Origin: Bisporella sp. PMI_857
Taxonomy: Eukaryota; Ascomycota; Leotiomycetes; Helotiales; Helotiaceae
Assembly: GCA_021307315.1 (NCBI GenBank)
Contig: JAJSPD010000002.1
Span: 434,001-498,000, forward strand
Reading direction: 5' to 3'
DNA: 64,000 nucleotides
Part shown: positions 33,147 to 44,800 of the stretch, piece after piece
Layout of the letters: every line of letters begins with the position of its first letter
Numbering within the stretch: position 1 is the stretch's first letter
Notes under the pieces: generated by a model
Databases searched by the model: none
Seen by the model: only the letters and a program-made list of their open reading frames with translations
What the model was told of the DNA's origin: nothing
Made by a program: the position numbers and the translations under genes

Positions 33147-35979
33147 CTAGAATCGGATGCTTGCACCAATTCCTGAACCAGCATACCAAATAGTCTCTTT
33201 GAATTGACCCAATCTAATCCCGACCGTTCCCTTCGCATCTAGTTTTAACGTTCCTCCGAGAGCACTTTTTAAAGCATCATATCCCACGGAACCAACAGAC
33301 CATTCAACAGGAAGTTTAGGAGATTGACTAGCTCCAGGAGGAACTTTAAAGGGGAGGTCATAGTCGATTGTCCCAACTGGCTCGGTGTGGTTATATAAAG
33401 CTGTAGCATTTATCTCCTCTACAAAAAGAGTGCTATACTTGAGTGGAGAAAGAAGCGTGAATTGTGCAGTTGATGTGAAAACATGAAATGTGGCATCCTT
33501 GATAAAGTGCGGCCTGTTGTCATCTTCACCATCAGGAGGATCATTGCTAGGAGAAGAAAATCGGGGTGCTGGAACTGTAATTGTGAAGTCTTTGAGAGCT
33601 TTTCCAATGTTCGGTTCATTAGGAAATGTTTTCTCGTGTGTCTGAAAGGATAACGTGGTGTTATAGCCAGAAACATACTGAGAAAGCAATTCGCGCCCAA
33701 TTGCTGCGGCACGCTTCCCACCAAAACTTGCAGGATCCCAAGTCGCCTCTACTAGAATATCGGTATTATTTCCTGGTTTGACAATGATATTTCTAGCTGT
33801 TGCATCGCCGATAATAGAGCCATTGTTGAGAATATGAATGTTGACATAACCGACTTCTGCAGAATAAACTGTAGGATTGGTGAAGTTGACTCGTGCTTGG
33901 AGGTTCAGAGAAGTTCTGCTGGTGCTTAGAATTTTTAGATCACCAACTTGAGGTTTCAGGCTGGCGAAACTCGTGCCATTGGAGATCGCTAAATCTCGTC
34001 AGCTTTGGTGCAGTCGAGCTGAAAGTACTGGAAATGGCAATCTAACCATTTACAGGAACAAGACCTTCTGCAGGTAGCTCTTTCACGACCAGCTTGCCTA
34101 ATACAGTGACGATTTCGACATCGACAAGCGCTGCAACCTTGAGATCAATACGGTCCCCGCTTACGTATTTTAAAACAAGCTTCTGAAGGACAGCATCGTC
34201 AGTGATGTGCAGTGGCGCTTTCTCTATCCGGGATTGTATTTTCAACAGTGCAGCTCCCCCGTCTTTGGGCTCTATTCGTTCTGATGTAGCATTTTGCCAC
34301 TTCTTGAGGTCAAGGACGCCTAACTTCTCTTTCCGATAGAGAACATCTGCACTGGCTCTGACTCTGGTAATGTTGACGCCGAAATTCATTTCTTTTGGCA
34401 AGCCAGCAATGACAACAACGTTTCCAGACACTGCAGGTTCCTCGTCTGGATCGGCAAAGAAACTAGGGAAATGGAATTTCGAGTCCGTCAAGGTAAAGCT
34501 CTTTATGAGCTTATCAAATGTACGCCCTGGAAACGGTACTGGAATCGTAATACTGGACATAATCGCCGAGACCCACTCTGGTGTTTCTGGTGAAGGTAGA
34601 CTCGATCCCCGTACAAAAATGGTTGTATCATTGCCATGAATATAATCAGCAAGTAGAAGATCCAGAGGTGATGATTTAGAATTAGGACAGGTCTGTAGTA
34701 ATGATTGTGGTAGATCGCGCACAATACCACCAACATCAACGTTCACATATTTATATGGTTCAATTGTGATGACACCAGTTGTAGCATCAGCAAGACGAAT
34801 GTATGGGTCTTGCTGACCACAATTTGACACAAGAATATCGAAGCTCAACGGCGGAATTATCAATCCAATGGGATAACTATTCGCTACTGTTATCGAAACG
34901 TCAGCACCCATACCGCGGCGTCCATTAGCCGAGACGGGAACTTCGTGAATGTTTAGACGAGTGATGTTATACTCAGGAACTGAGGGAATGTCATTGCCTG
35001 TAAGGTTATGTTAGCCAAATGGATTCCCTTGTGGCCAACGAGTGGTAGTCCAATACAATAAATAGGCTTTTGTACACTCGAGCTAGACCATCGTAATAAG
35101 GATTTAACATTTTCGTCAAACTAACGATTTCTCTCCGAAATACAGTGACGAAAAGGAATGGTAGAGATCTTGACCTTTAAGAACGAGTGATTCTGAAATA
35201 TGCTGACTTCCAAGATGCAGCAAGCCTGACTTCAATGCCACGGTAGCTTTACCAGTGACCCTAACATTCGCAAGTCGGCCCCCAAGCCATTCGTTCGCCA
35301 TTTGCTTGATGCCCTTCACATCTCCAGGTTCAAGATCAGCCAGAAAGTCGATACTTGTAGTGTGGCCATTCCTTATATCGACAACAATCGATGGCACAGC
35401 GGCGGTACCAAGTAAGATATTTCCATATTCTGGAAGGTAGACCTCCACGATCGACTTCTCACTTTGAACTTTGCGAGCTAGCCAAGTACCAAATCGTCCA
35501 ATATTTCGAATATCTTTATTCTTGACTCTCTTCGCATCCATGTGAAAGTTGACTTGAACCCTGGCGATGACACCTTTAGATGTGAATTCGTGTATGGATA
35601 GGCTCGTCGGTTCAATAACAACAGCCTCCTTGGCATATTCCTCAAGAACGGTTGGCGCAAAGAATGCACCCAGTATGATAGCTATGATAGCAATTCCGAG
35701 AATAGTGACAGCGGCAATCGTTGGCCATCGCCGCCCACCCTTCTTCAACGGGTTTTGCAGGGACCGTAAAGAGGCGGCGGCAGAAGATTGCAACAATGGC
35801 CTAGCCTCATCCCCTTCTTCAGTATCTGCTTCCGCAGCACCATATCCCGGAGATGAGTCGTTCTGCGAGAGCAGAGATATGTGCTCGGGGGATCTATCTG
35901 ATCCATTTGAGTGCCTCGAGTGCATCGAGGCAGGACGGCTTGTCCTCCGTGTAGGTGTGGATGACAGATCTTGGGACAT
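33147..35979 (-). CDS. Large membrane-anchored DUF3712-like protein, possibly vacuolar Tag1-type
   Basis: Three exons (35979..35175, 34997..34047, 33988..33147) give 865 aa. A Ser-rich cytosolic N terminus contains RPLLQSSAAAS, a possible acidic-dileucine sorting signal. One transmembrane segment, TIAAVTILGIAIIAIILGAF, lies near residues 90-110. The rest is a long extracytosolic part with repeated LEA-2/DUF3712-like beta units (ARVQVNFHMDA, ITRVRASADVLY, LNLQARVNFTNPT) and many Asn-X-Ser/Thr sites. The topology recalls yeast vacuolar membrane protein YLR173W/Tag1, implicated in ending autophagy; orthology is a guess. The first intron (177 nt) has a weak donor, AAAG|GTCAAG, selected because it gives the smooth join VLKGNDIPSVPEYNITR. 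Confidence 0.82.
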
Positions 35980-36412
35980 GTTCGAAAGGATATTGTGAAG
36001 CGAGCATGGGCGGAGTGAATTTTGCCTGACGTCCAGCGTAATAGCGGAGTATAGGAAGTAGTCACCCTCTCCGTGTGGTGAAGGTCAGTTATAGATTTGG
36101 GAAGATGGCCGGGAGGATTGACTGACGACACCGACAGGCAGCCCAGACTTGGATGGGGAGCCAGGGCAACCATTCGCGGGGTGATAGGCATGCCAAGACC
36201 TTTCGTTCCTGAGTTTATGCAAGCTGCAGCACTGTTTATCACCAGTGTGACTCAAAGAACTTTTGCGGTGCAGGAAAAACAAAAGATTATTCGAGAGGGT
36301 AATTTGAACGCTCTTTCTTCCCAGTCATCTATCTCTCAGCTGGTACTGTAGGTCATTTGAGGTCGATAAATCTGTTAACCCTCTCTATTGAGCTGTAGCA
36401 AACGACTTTAGG
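35980..36412. promoter_or_regulatory. Divergent promoter of the DUF3712-like gene and ornithine carbamoyltransferase
   Basis: A 433-bp interval between opposed start codons with a TGACTCA at 36248-36254. No coding signal. Confidence 0.55.
36248..36254 (+). promoter_or_regulatory. TGACTCA general-control (Gcn4/CPC1) site upstream of the OTCase gene
   Basis: Exact consensus, 159 nt upstream of the start codon of ornithine carbamoyltransferase, an arginine biosynthetic gene of the type normally under cross-pathway control. Confidence 0.55.
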
Positions 36413-37630
36413 ATGGCTCCGACAAGCTCTATCCGAAATTTACGAACAGTGCTGAAGCAAATATCGAACTCTCAAAAAAGAACATATGCTTCAAGTTCAG
36501 CCTCACCAGCTTCACCGGTTACATCCCCATTCGCACCTCGTCATTTTCTATCGATCGCAGATCTTACACCCACCGAACTAGCAACTCTAGTCCGCAATGC
36601 TTCATCTCACAAAACTGCAATTAAGTCAGGCTCAATCCCGCCGGCCCTGAGGGGAAGTCTCAATGGCAAGACTGTTGCAATGATGTATGTGCAGTGGCCA
36701 AATCCCTAGGGTTAATAAGGAGTTCCGTCCAATTTGCAGCCATTTCCTCAATTTTAGTTTACGAGAATCTCCGCTAACTCTTATCTTAGGTTCAACAAAC
36801 GCTCTACCAGAACCAGAGTCTCGACTGAGTCAGCTGTAGCAATAATGGGCGGACATCCAATGTTCTTAGGAAAAGATGACATTCAATTGGGGGTGAATGA
36901 GTCACTGTATGATACCTCACTCGTAATATCATCCATGACATCTTGCATGGTGGCACGAGTAGGACCACATTCGGATGTGGCAGATCTAGCAAAGCACTCT
37001 TCCGTTCCGGTCATAAATGCTCTTTCCAACGATTATCACCCTCTACAGACCATCGCCGACTTTCTCACAATACATGATGCATTCCCTAGCTCCTCTTCAT
37101 CACTCACCGCCTCATCTCTCGGGCTTGATGGCTTGAAGATTGCGTGGATTGGAGACTCGAATAATGTTCTCTTTGACCTAGCAATTGGGGCGTTAAAGCT
37201 AGGTGTCAACATATCTGTTGCCTCTCCACAAGGCTTCACGATTCCTCAGTCTATGCTTGAGATTATTCAAGCTTCGACAAAAGGTGTGTCCTCTCCGGGC
37301 ACCATCACACAGACCCAGGTTCCAGAAGAGGCTATCAAAGATGCCGATATCCTTGTGACAGATACCTGGGTGTCCATGGGTCAAGAAGAAGAGGCCGCAA
37401 GGCGTTTGAAGGCATTTAGCGGCTATCAAATCACTAACGAGCTCGCGAAACGTGGTGGTGCCAAAGAGGGATGGAAATTCATGCACTGCTTGCCAAGACA
37501 TCCTGAAGAGGTTGCTGACGACGTTTTTTATAGTCCAAGGAGCTTGGTATTTCCAGAGGCGGAGAACAGGTTGTGGGCTGCGATATCAGCTTTGGAAGGA
37601 TTCGTGGTAAATAAAGGAAATATTGTTTAA
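36413..37630 (+). CDS. ARG3: Ornithine carbamoyltransferase
   Basis: Makes citrulline from ornithine and carbamoyl phosphate in arginine synthesis (ARG3 in yeast, argB in Aspergillus), usually in mitochondria of filamentous fungi. Exons 36413..36684 and 36790..37630 give 370 aa. An N-terminal presequence rich in Ser, Arg and Lys fits import. The carbamoyl phosphate loop STRTR lies at residues 96-100, just after the splice that joins VAMM to FNKRS. DDIQLGVNESLYDT, ARVGPHSDVADLAKHSSVPVINALSN and HPLQTIADFLTIHD follow. The ornithine-side motifs are VTDTWVSMG and MHCLPRHPEEV. All expected catalytic residues are present. Confidence 0.97.
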
Positions 37631-37855
37631 GCAAATACCAAAAAGTTATGAGTGAAATGTAGCGATAATACTGTATTTAGTTATGAGCAAAGCTCAATCT
37701 TTGGTTGGGCCTGCCTATTTGTAACTCCCACACTGGATTCAAAGGTGGCCTGCTTCTGTAGCACTGTCAAGGGAATGTCGAACTTGACTTTGCTTCCAGA
37801 TTACTCGGTTCACGCGGTCAACAATTATTAGCACAGGTATTAATGAAGCAATAGC

Positions 37856-39031
37856 TCAGTAAACATCTTCATCATCATACCCGTAATCGCCATGTCTGCC
37901 ATATTGTTGACGCATAACCCAATATGGGTGATAGCTGCTCATGTCTCTTCGAGTGGAAAGTCCCAGCTGACCAGCGACATTGATATATCCTTCCTAAAAA
38001 TTAACGTCAGAAATGCCATGAAATTTGAGGTTTGAGAATGTATAGAAACGCAGAGAGCCTCTGACATACCTCATTCAGAACACCATCACTGGTTCTCGCA
38101 ATCCTTTTGACGCTATCTTCATCGCCTTTCCACGGTGTCCGGCAGAAGACGCATTTCACCTGCCCAGCCTTTGACTTGGCCCATTGCTCAAAACACTGTC
38201 GATGAATATTATTTCCGCAAGCTGCTTTGCACCAAATAATGTCCTCGTCTTCTTCAAATCTAGGCAGGTTCTGTCAGTGACCCAAAATACATATAGATGA
38301 ATTAAGCTTACTGCATGACACAAACTGGACAATCACCCTCCACTGACTTGCGAGAACATCCTGTGTCCGTGACACCCGATGCTTCACTATCTGAAGACTG
38401 AGGGGTATGAGGTGCGTTCTCAAATATCTCCGCCAGCTCAGTGCTGAGCAAAGCCAGCTGGTAAGCTAAATCGTCTCGTGCCTTTAAGACGTTTACCATA
38501 ACCTAGATTTATATTAATTAACGCTTAGTATATAGCTATCCTTATTTACATAGATAATATGCTTGCATTGATTCCCTTTCTTAGCATCAGGACAAGTACA
38601 ACTTGGAATTTTGTTGATTGTGACTTGGTAAATCTGAAAATAGCAATTAGGTCTGCACAGACAAAGGCATAAGGCCTACTTACATTACCAGTGCTACCAG
38701 CAATATCAAAGACTTCTTCGAATTCTTCATTGGTTCGATTGCGATCAATCAAAAACATACGTTGAGTTCTAACCCGATCAAGCCTTTCAATATATGTCCC
38801 AGGAGGCTGAGCACGGTGACGCCTTAGACGTTTCTCCTCATCTGACTGTTTCATTTTACGCTTAGAGTTTGGTTTTTCTTCATCGTCACATTCAGCATGA
38901 ATCGCAGCCTTCCGCTTCTTTGCAGAATTAGAACTCTTGCGGGATGCTGGGACGGCAGGCGTCGCTTTCTGTTTACCGCCCATAGAGGTAGGTGTGATAG
39001 CTGCTGCTCGAGTGTGACGCCGTGAGTCCAT
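37856..39031 (-). CDS. SWIM zinc finger plus RING finger protein, probable E3 ubiquitin ligase
   Basis: Five exons: 39031..38684, 38633..38550, 38502..38312, 38259..38070 and 37993..37856, giving 316 aa. The N-terminal third is basic with several nuclear-localisation-like runs (KKRKAAIH, KRKMKQSD, RRHRAQ). The SWIM finger, formed across the first two introns, reads CTCPDAKKGNQCKHI, the CxCx(n)CxH pattern. A RING follows as CPVCVMQFEEDE..WCKAACGNNIHRQCFEQWAKSK..CVFCRTPW, matching C3HC4-type spacing. The SWIM-RING pairing resembles ZSWIM2/MEX-type ligases that bind and ubiquitinate protein targets; the substrate is unknown. A TCACGTGA palindrome lies 124 nt upstream. Confidence 0.9.
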
Positions 39032-40036
39032 GATAGAGTTACATGCTTCAATTATTATGTACTATTAGAAGAAGAAGATACTGCTAGAAGCTTTTGATTA
39101 ATGATTAATGATATCGCCATGCTTTGATGAGGAGATCACGAAAGCGCCACCTGATCACGTGACTAGATGATCCGTGCGTTTTAGCGCCAAAATGCTGGTT
39201 AAAATACCATCCGCCTCATTCTTTTCTCTTTTTCTTCTTCATATTTATTGAACCCGTGCTCTATATACCCTTGTTTTGGCTACATTGTTAACAATGGCCT
39301 GCGGCCTCAATACCCGCAGGATTGATGGCCTTTATCACATTCCCGATGCACGTAGATCGAAACGCCTTTTATAATCTTGCTGTCTGCTCGAGTTTCGACT
39401 CCATGGGCCAGTAGGTTCGCTTAGTGCGTACATATAAAGTTTGATATAGCATTTATCTGTCTGATGAAATTGAGCTCTAGAATCAGGGAGGCATGTAGCA
39501 AAGGGGTTGTGTCATAGGTCAAGATGGAGGTGGTCATTGTATTACCCTGTGGCAGTATGGAGCAGCACTTCCGACAATAATGTAGCGCGCTCTCCATAGT
39601 TTCATCAACTTGGTGAATATTCCATGATGCTCCTCATAGCATATTGCCCTGCAATTCCAAATCGAACAAAACCTGCTTGGTCTCATGAGCTGCCATTCGT
39701 GACGAAGGATGATTGAGTGCAGCCATACAGCAGGTGAACAACCGTTTTGGGATAAGGATCGCGACGATCAAGTTTCTCTAGCTAGTAAATGAATAGGCTT
39801 ATACATACTATCATCAAGGGGATTATTTGCAATGGAAACTATTTTCTCGTAGTCTCTTGCGCGTTCTGAACTTTTCTTATCCTCCATAGAATTACCATGT
39901 GGATGGGATGTAGGGATATCTGATAGTCGAGCTAGGCTACTTAAGGGATAGCGGGACGATTACGCTCCATCTTCCAGATTGTTGTATAAGGTATCTCAAT
40001 CTACAAACGCTATCTGTCGCTGTTACCGACCTCAAT
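39032..40036. other. Divergent intergenic region, 1.0 kb, between SWIM-RING and RUD3 genes
   Basis: Holds the TCACGTGA palindrome at 39155-39162, a pyrimidine-rich TTCTCTTTTTCTTCTTC tract near 39225, and a short inverted repeat CCTGCGG/CCGCAGG near 39300. No gene seen. Confidence 0.5.
39155..39162. promoter_or_regulatory. TCACGTGA palindrome upstream of the SWIM-RING gene
   Basis: Third exact copy of the E-box-like octamer in intergenic DNA of this window, 124 nt upstream of the start codon. Confidence 0.35.
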
Positions 40037-42021
40037 ATGTCACCAGTTGGTCCTTCGGAGACTAATTCATCAGGTTCGTTTCTGTCTTTCAGCAGAACGG
40101 GAGACCAATTCTTGAGCACAGCCGACTAACAGCTTACGCAGCGCCGAAGAGGAGGAACAACAAAAAGAAAAAGAGTACAAAGTCTCTGCGCAGCAATGGC
40201 GATTCAGCCAACGGTCAGGACGGTGTAAAGGACTCAATAGTAGAGAATTGTGATGCCGATGGAGAGGTGGAGGAACCTGAATCGGAAGTGGTATGAGTGA
40301 CACCTGTCCAGTTATGAAATACCAATTATGTTTCTAATATGTTAGTAGAATACGCCCGCCCAAAGTCATTTTCCACAATCTGCCAAGCAACAAACAAATG
40401 GTCATAAAAACGGTGATGGTAATAACGATCACGCCACTGAGTTTCCATCACAAGGCTCGTCCGCAATATTAACAAAAGTTCGCGAGGCTGCAGAAGAGAA
40501 TATTGAGAGCAATGCCTCTGACACCACGGATGCTAGTAGTCGATTTGAAATAATGTCACAGGAGCGTGAGGCTTTACGAGCTGAGGTTGAGCAGTTACGG
40601 AAATCCCTCGAAAATATTCAAGGAAGGCATCCTGATGAATTGTCCACAATACAAAACCGGCATTCAGAAGAACTATCGGTGGCACAAGAGAAACATGCTG
40701 AAGAAGTGACTTTGGTAAAGAATCAGCTCATAGAGGAGATTTCGAGCCTGAAGGGGGATCTAGAGGAGAGTGAGGAAGCCAGAAAGCAGGCCGAGCAGCA
40801 GTATCAAACTCTGCTTGGCCGAGTCAACACCATCAAGACAAGCTTGGGTGAGCGACTTAAAGCAGACAAACAAGAATTGGCAGAGGCTCAGGAGGAAAAT
40901 GAGGAGCTCAAGTCACAGAATGAGTCCCTTCAGAAGCGGATAGGAAGTTTAGAAAGCGACGTGAAACAATTGGAAGCCGAATCAAATGAGTCTTCCAAAG
41001 AATTATCTAGCCTGCGGAATCGACACAACCTTTCTCAGCAGAATTGGGTTCGTGAGCGTGAAGATCTGATCCAGCAAACGGCGCATCTAAAGGATGAAGC
41101 AGATGCGGCTAAGGAGGCAATGGGGGATTGGGAGGTCTTGGCAATGGAAGAACGTTCCATGCGCGAGAACTTGACAGAGAGGATTGCTGATATCGAGGAG
41201 CAATTCAATGCTCAGAAAGAAGCCTATGAAAGTGTTGTAGCTGAGCGTGACAGTCAATCGCAAACCGTAGAAGGGCTCCAGATTGCTCTTCGAGAACTAC
41301 AAGAAGCTCGAAAGCAAGAACTTCGTGAGATGGTCGAATCGTATGAGGAGCAGATCCAGACTCTCAAAAAATTAGTCCAAGAGTCAGACACCAAGGCTGC
41401 TGAGGCTGTAGCTTCAGAATCCAAATTGCAAGCAGAGCTAGAACGCCTTGCGCCTTTTGAAAAGGAAGTAAAGGAGAAGAGCTTGCAGGTTGGGAAATTG
41501 CGCCATGAAGCAATCATACTTAATGATCATCTTACCAAGGCTCTCAGATTTCTCAAGAAAGCGAAGCCGGAAGATAACATTGATAGGTCGGAAAAATTCA
41601 TCCCAGACTTTTTGAACAATGACTAATAATTCTTAGGCAAATCGTGACGAATCACTTCTTGCAATTCCTCGCCCTTGACCGTTCAGATCCCAAAAAGTTC
41701 CAGATCTTGCAGCTAATTGCAGCGTTGTTGAACTGGACCGATGCACAAAGAGAGCAAGCCGGCCTTGCAAGACCCGGTACGTCGGGTGGAAGTTTAAGAT
41801 TACCTAGCTCGCCTTTCTTCCGCACACCAAGTACGCCTTCTTTATCATCAGAGTTCTTCAATGAATCTCCAGCGAACAAGGAGTCAATGGCCGAGCTGTG
41901 GACTGGATTTCTGGAACGAAGCGCAGAGGAGGGCTCTGTCAGCGGAAGCCGCAGTGGCAGCGTGAGCAGCGCAGTGCCAATACGGCCAGATACGAGGAGT
42001 GGTGATAATTCCAAGGTATGA
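40037..42021 (+). CDS. RUD3: Rud3-like golgin with C-terminal GRAB domain
   Basis: Coiled-coil tether of the cis-Golgi, recruited by Arf1 through a GRIP-related Arf-binding (GRAB) domain (yeast Rud3/Grp1, human GMAP-210 relative). Exons 40037..40073, 40142..40290, 40349..41586 and 41637..42021 give 602 aa. A Lys-rich N terminus (PKRRNNKKKKSTK) precedes a long heptad-repeat coiled coil from about residue 130 to 440 with ENIQ, EELS and LKSQNESLQKR patterns. The GRAB region contains VGKLRHEAIILNDHLTKALRFLKK and, across the last intron, IDRQIVTNHFLQFLALDRSDPKKFQILQL with LLNWTDAQREQAG. A Ser-rich tail ends the protein. A further 3' intron at AAG|GTATGA cannot be excluded. Confidence 0.9.
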
Positions 42022-42703
42022 GAATAAATATGGGAAGGGAATCTGCATCGAGCAGTGTATAACATTGCGATTGGCGATTTGGCGTTGGAATGACTACATA
42101 TCTAGGCTCCCGGGGTCTAATTCATAAATGCATATGAAATGCTCATCATGGAATGCTTCTGATGGATTCGACATAAAACCAATATTTAATATTGAACTGG
42201 CTCTGTTCTCATATTCACAATTTAGTCGCCGCTTTATTCCGAGTAAGGGGGCACTGAGCACGGTGCTAAACATTTGTGACATAATTTAATGGCTGATAAT
42301 TGTACATGCTAGAGAAGCGATTTTCTGATCTCTGGTTATTTTGAAGTGATTATCACCTTGTAATCACACTACCTACCATATGGCATCTGCTCCTATACCA
42401 ATACCTAAAGACCGAAATATTGACCGGCGGAATGAAGCACAGGCTTTTTGAGGTGATAATACGATGGTATCCTGCAAAAACCCTCCCCGCTAGATCGTCT
42501 TAGCCCTGCATATAGATAAATAGGAGATTCCTTTGTGCTGTCACAGTGGTAATTTTAGATGGTGGAGTAACCTAAGACCACCGCTCTCGTATACTCCTCA
42601 TCCCGTTCAACAAGAAACATATGAGATCATCATGAGCATACTTAGCTGTAACCGAAAATTTTGACATGTACACGTCACAACTTTGAATACACACATGCTT
42701 ACA
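42022..42703. other. Convergent spacer between RUD3 and the SDR gene
   Basis: About 680 bases of AT-rich DNA with both 3' flanks. No gene or repeat recognised. Confidence 0.5.
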
Positions 42704-43595
42704 CTACAGCTTACTTCCCACCAAGCTCCCGCCATCCAACGCAATCACCGCCCCGTTGACATAACTCCCCGCCCGCCCACTCAAAAACAAGCATGCTCCA
42801 GCAACATCCTCCGGCGTGCCAATCCGTCCCAGCGGAATCGCTGCCTTAATCGACTCGCCAAAATCCTTCAGCGTCTGCGCCATCATCTTGCTCTCAAACG
42901 GTCCACAAGCCAACACGTTACTAGTGATATTCCTTTTCCCCAGATGACTCGCCAATACCCTGCTCAACTGATGCAGTCCGGCTTTGGAGGCGGAGTAGGA
43001 AAAGGTTTCAAGGGAAGGCACGCGAATCCCGTCCACGGAGCCGATGTTAATGACGCGCGAGGGATCGGACGGCGAGGATGCGGCTTCAAGGAGCGGCGTG
43101 AGTGCCTGTGTGAGCGTGAAGACGCGGGTCAGGTTCAGTGTAAGGACTCTGGTCCAGGCGCTCTCCGGAAACTCATCATACGGCGCCCCCCAATTCGAAC
43201 CCGAATTATTCACCAGGACGTGTAGTTTAGATTCCCTCTTCTTGAGCTCTTCAACCATGCGTTTGCAGTCCTCCTCCTTGTAAAAGTCGGCCGGGATGGC
43301 ATGTGCGGATCCTTTGCCTGCCAAAGGTTGTCAGATGCTGGGATGAGAGAGAAAGATTGGACACAGAAGTACCTAGGGCATTGAGCTCTTTGCAGGCTTT
43401 TTCGCAGGCCTTGGCGTCACGGGAGGAGATATATACTTTTGCTCCGTTTGTGACGAATCCTTCTGAGATCATTCGACCTATGCCTTTTGCTCCTCCTGTA
43501 ACAAGGACTACTTTGTCCTAGGTAAATATCAGTAAGCTGAAAATCTTGAGGAGGTAGAAACTTGCCTTTACATCAAAGAGGCTTGCAGTATCCAT
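42704..43595 (-). CDS. Short-chain dehydrogenase/reductase
   Basis: Classical SDR oxidoreductase using NAD(P)H; substrate unknown. It resembles 3-oxoacyl-ACP-reductase, RhlG and gluconate dehydrogenase types. Exons 43595..43566, 43517..43373 and 43317..42704 give 262 aa, the usual SDR length. The cofactor loop is TGGAKGIG after DKVVLV. NNSG marks strand 4, the catalytic set is Ser in NIGSVDG and Tyr-x-x-x-Lys in FSYSASKAG, and the C-terminal DGGSLVG is typical. The first intron uses a GC donor, AAG|GCAAGT; the ten-codon first exon MDTASLFDVK is otherwise cut off. It diverges from the methyltransferase gene, 281 bp between start codons. Confidence 0.93.
43518..43565 (-). other. GC-AG intron, 48 nt, in the SDR gene
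   Basis: Donor AAG|GCAAGT, acceptor CCTAG|GAC. It links LFDVK to DKVVLVTGGAKGIG in phase 0; the nearby GT would break the frame. Confidence 0.83.
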
Positions 43596-43876
43596 TATGA
43601 GTGTCTACGTAGAATATCTAAATGTGACAAACAATAATTGGGAGTAGAAGTTGAAATATTCTTTCGAAGATCTCCATATAAAGTGCCAAGATGGACATAG
43701 CTAATCGTGCCTCGGTACGATTCATTGATATCCGTAGAGGGGCAGGCTGTCCCCAGATCTTGGCCTTGCGTACGATGGAACTTGTATAGGCTAACTGAAT
43801 ATGGATATAATGTCGGAAGCTTGCGCTTGACAGCATTTGATATTTGCAGCAAAACACAACTCTGAGACGAAGGATA

Positions 43877-44753
43877 ATGGTTGAACCACCTGATCGTCCA
43901 ATGGACGTGCGTGCAAAACTCAGCACACATTTCTCGTCTCGAGAACTCTCTGCACATCCACAAGGATGGGACGACCTCTGGGTAGAGGGATTTATTCCTT
44001 GGGATAAAGGGTTCCCTAGTCCGGCGCTTGTTGATCTATTACAACAACGTAAAGATCTCTTTCCGAAGAAAAAAGTGAGGAAGAAGGCATTAGTGCCGGG
44101 ATGTGGAAAGGGATACGATGTTTTGCTTTTAAGTGCTTTTGGCTATGACGCTTATGGTCTTGACTTTTCTGGCAATGCTCTCAAAGAAGCGCGGGCAGTA
44201 GAGGAGCAAAATGATGGTAATCGCATCTATGAGACGAGGGAAGGTGAAACAAAGGGGAAGGTCACTTGGGTAGTGGGAGATTTCTTCAAGGATGAATTTT
44301 TAGGGGCTGTAGAAGGGGTGCCAAAGTTCGATTTGATCTATGATTATACGGTATGGTCAACATGGCATCTTCTTGATAGAAATCTGATAGTGGTAGTTTC
44401 TTTCCGCACTTCCACCATCATTGAGAGCTGGGTGGGCGAGCCGAAATGTGGAGTTGCTTGCTCCAGAGGGTCGACTTGTCTGTCTTGAGTTCCCAACACG
44501 TAAGCTGCCTTCTACAGGAGGGCCTCCATGGGCTCTACCTCCCGAAGTATACATGGCCCATCTTCCCCGGCCAGGGAAAGACTTGCCATATGCAGATGAT
44601 GGAGAAATTCTTGAAGCTAAGATTGGAGAGCCCAGTGTAAATGGACTTAACCGTCTCGAGCATTTTCAGCCTCAGAGAACTCATGAAATCGGATATAGCG
44701 ATGACGGAAAGGTCACTGACTGGATCAGCATTTGGGCACACCCAAATAGATAA
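43877..44753 (+). CDS. TPMT-family S-adenosylmethionine-dependent methyltransferase
   Basis: Member of the thiopurine/thiol/halide methyltransferase family; the natural substrate in fungi is unclear. Exons 43877..44350 and 44397..44753 give 276 aa. Family marks are GWDDLWVEGFIPWDKGFPSPAL, the SAM loop ALVPGCGKGYDVLLLSAFGY and YGLDFS, then GDFF and, across the 46-nt intron, YDYTFLSALPPSLRAGWA. Later come GRLVCLEFPT and GPPWALPPEVY. The ATG at 43877 (MVEPPDRP) is the first in frame. It sits between the divergent SDR gene and convergent OTU2, with only 47 bp to the OTU2 stop. Confidence 0.9.
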
Positions 44754-44800
44754 TCTCTCGAATATATTGGAACAATGTATAATTGTAGTCCAGCCGTGGC

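Noticed and set aside
39296..39335. Inverted repeat CCTGCGG/CCGCAGG as a structured RNA
   Set aside because: A 7-bp stem with no supporting promoter, terminator or conserved context is too weak to call.
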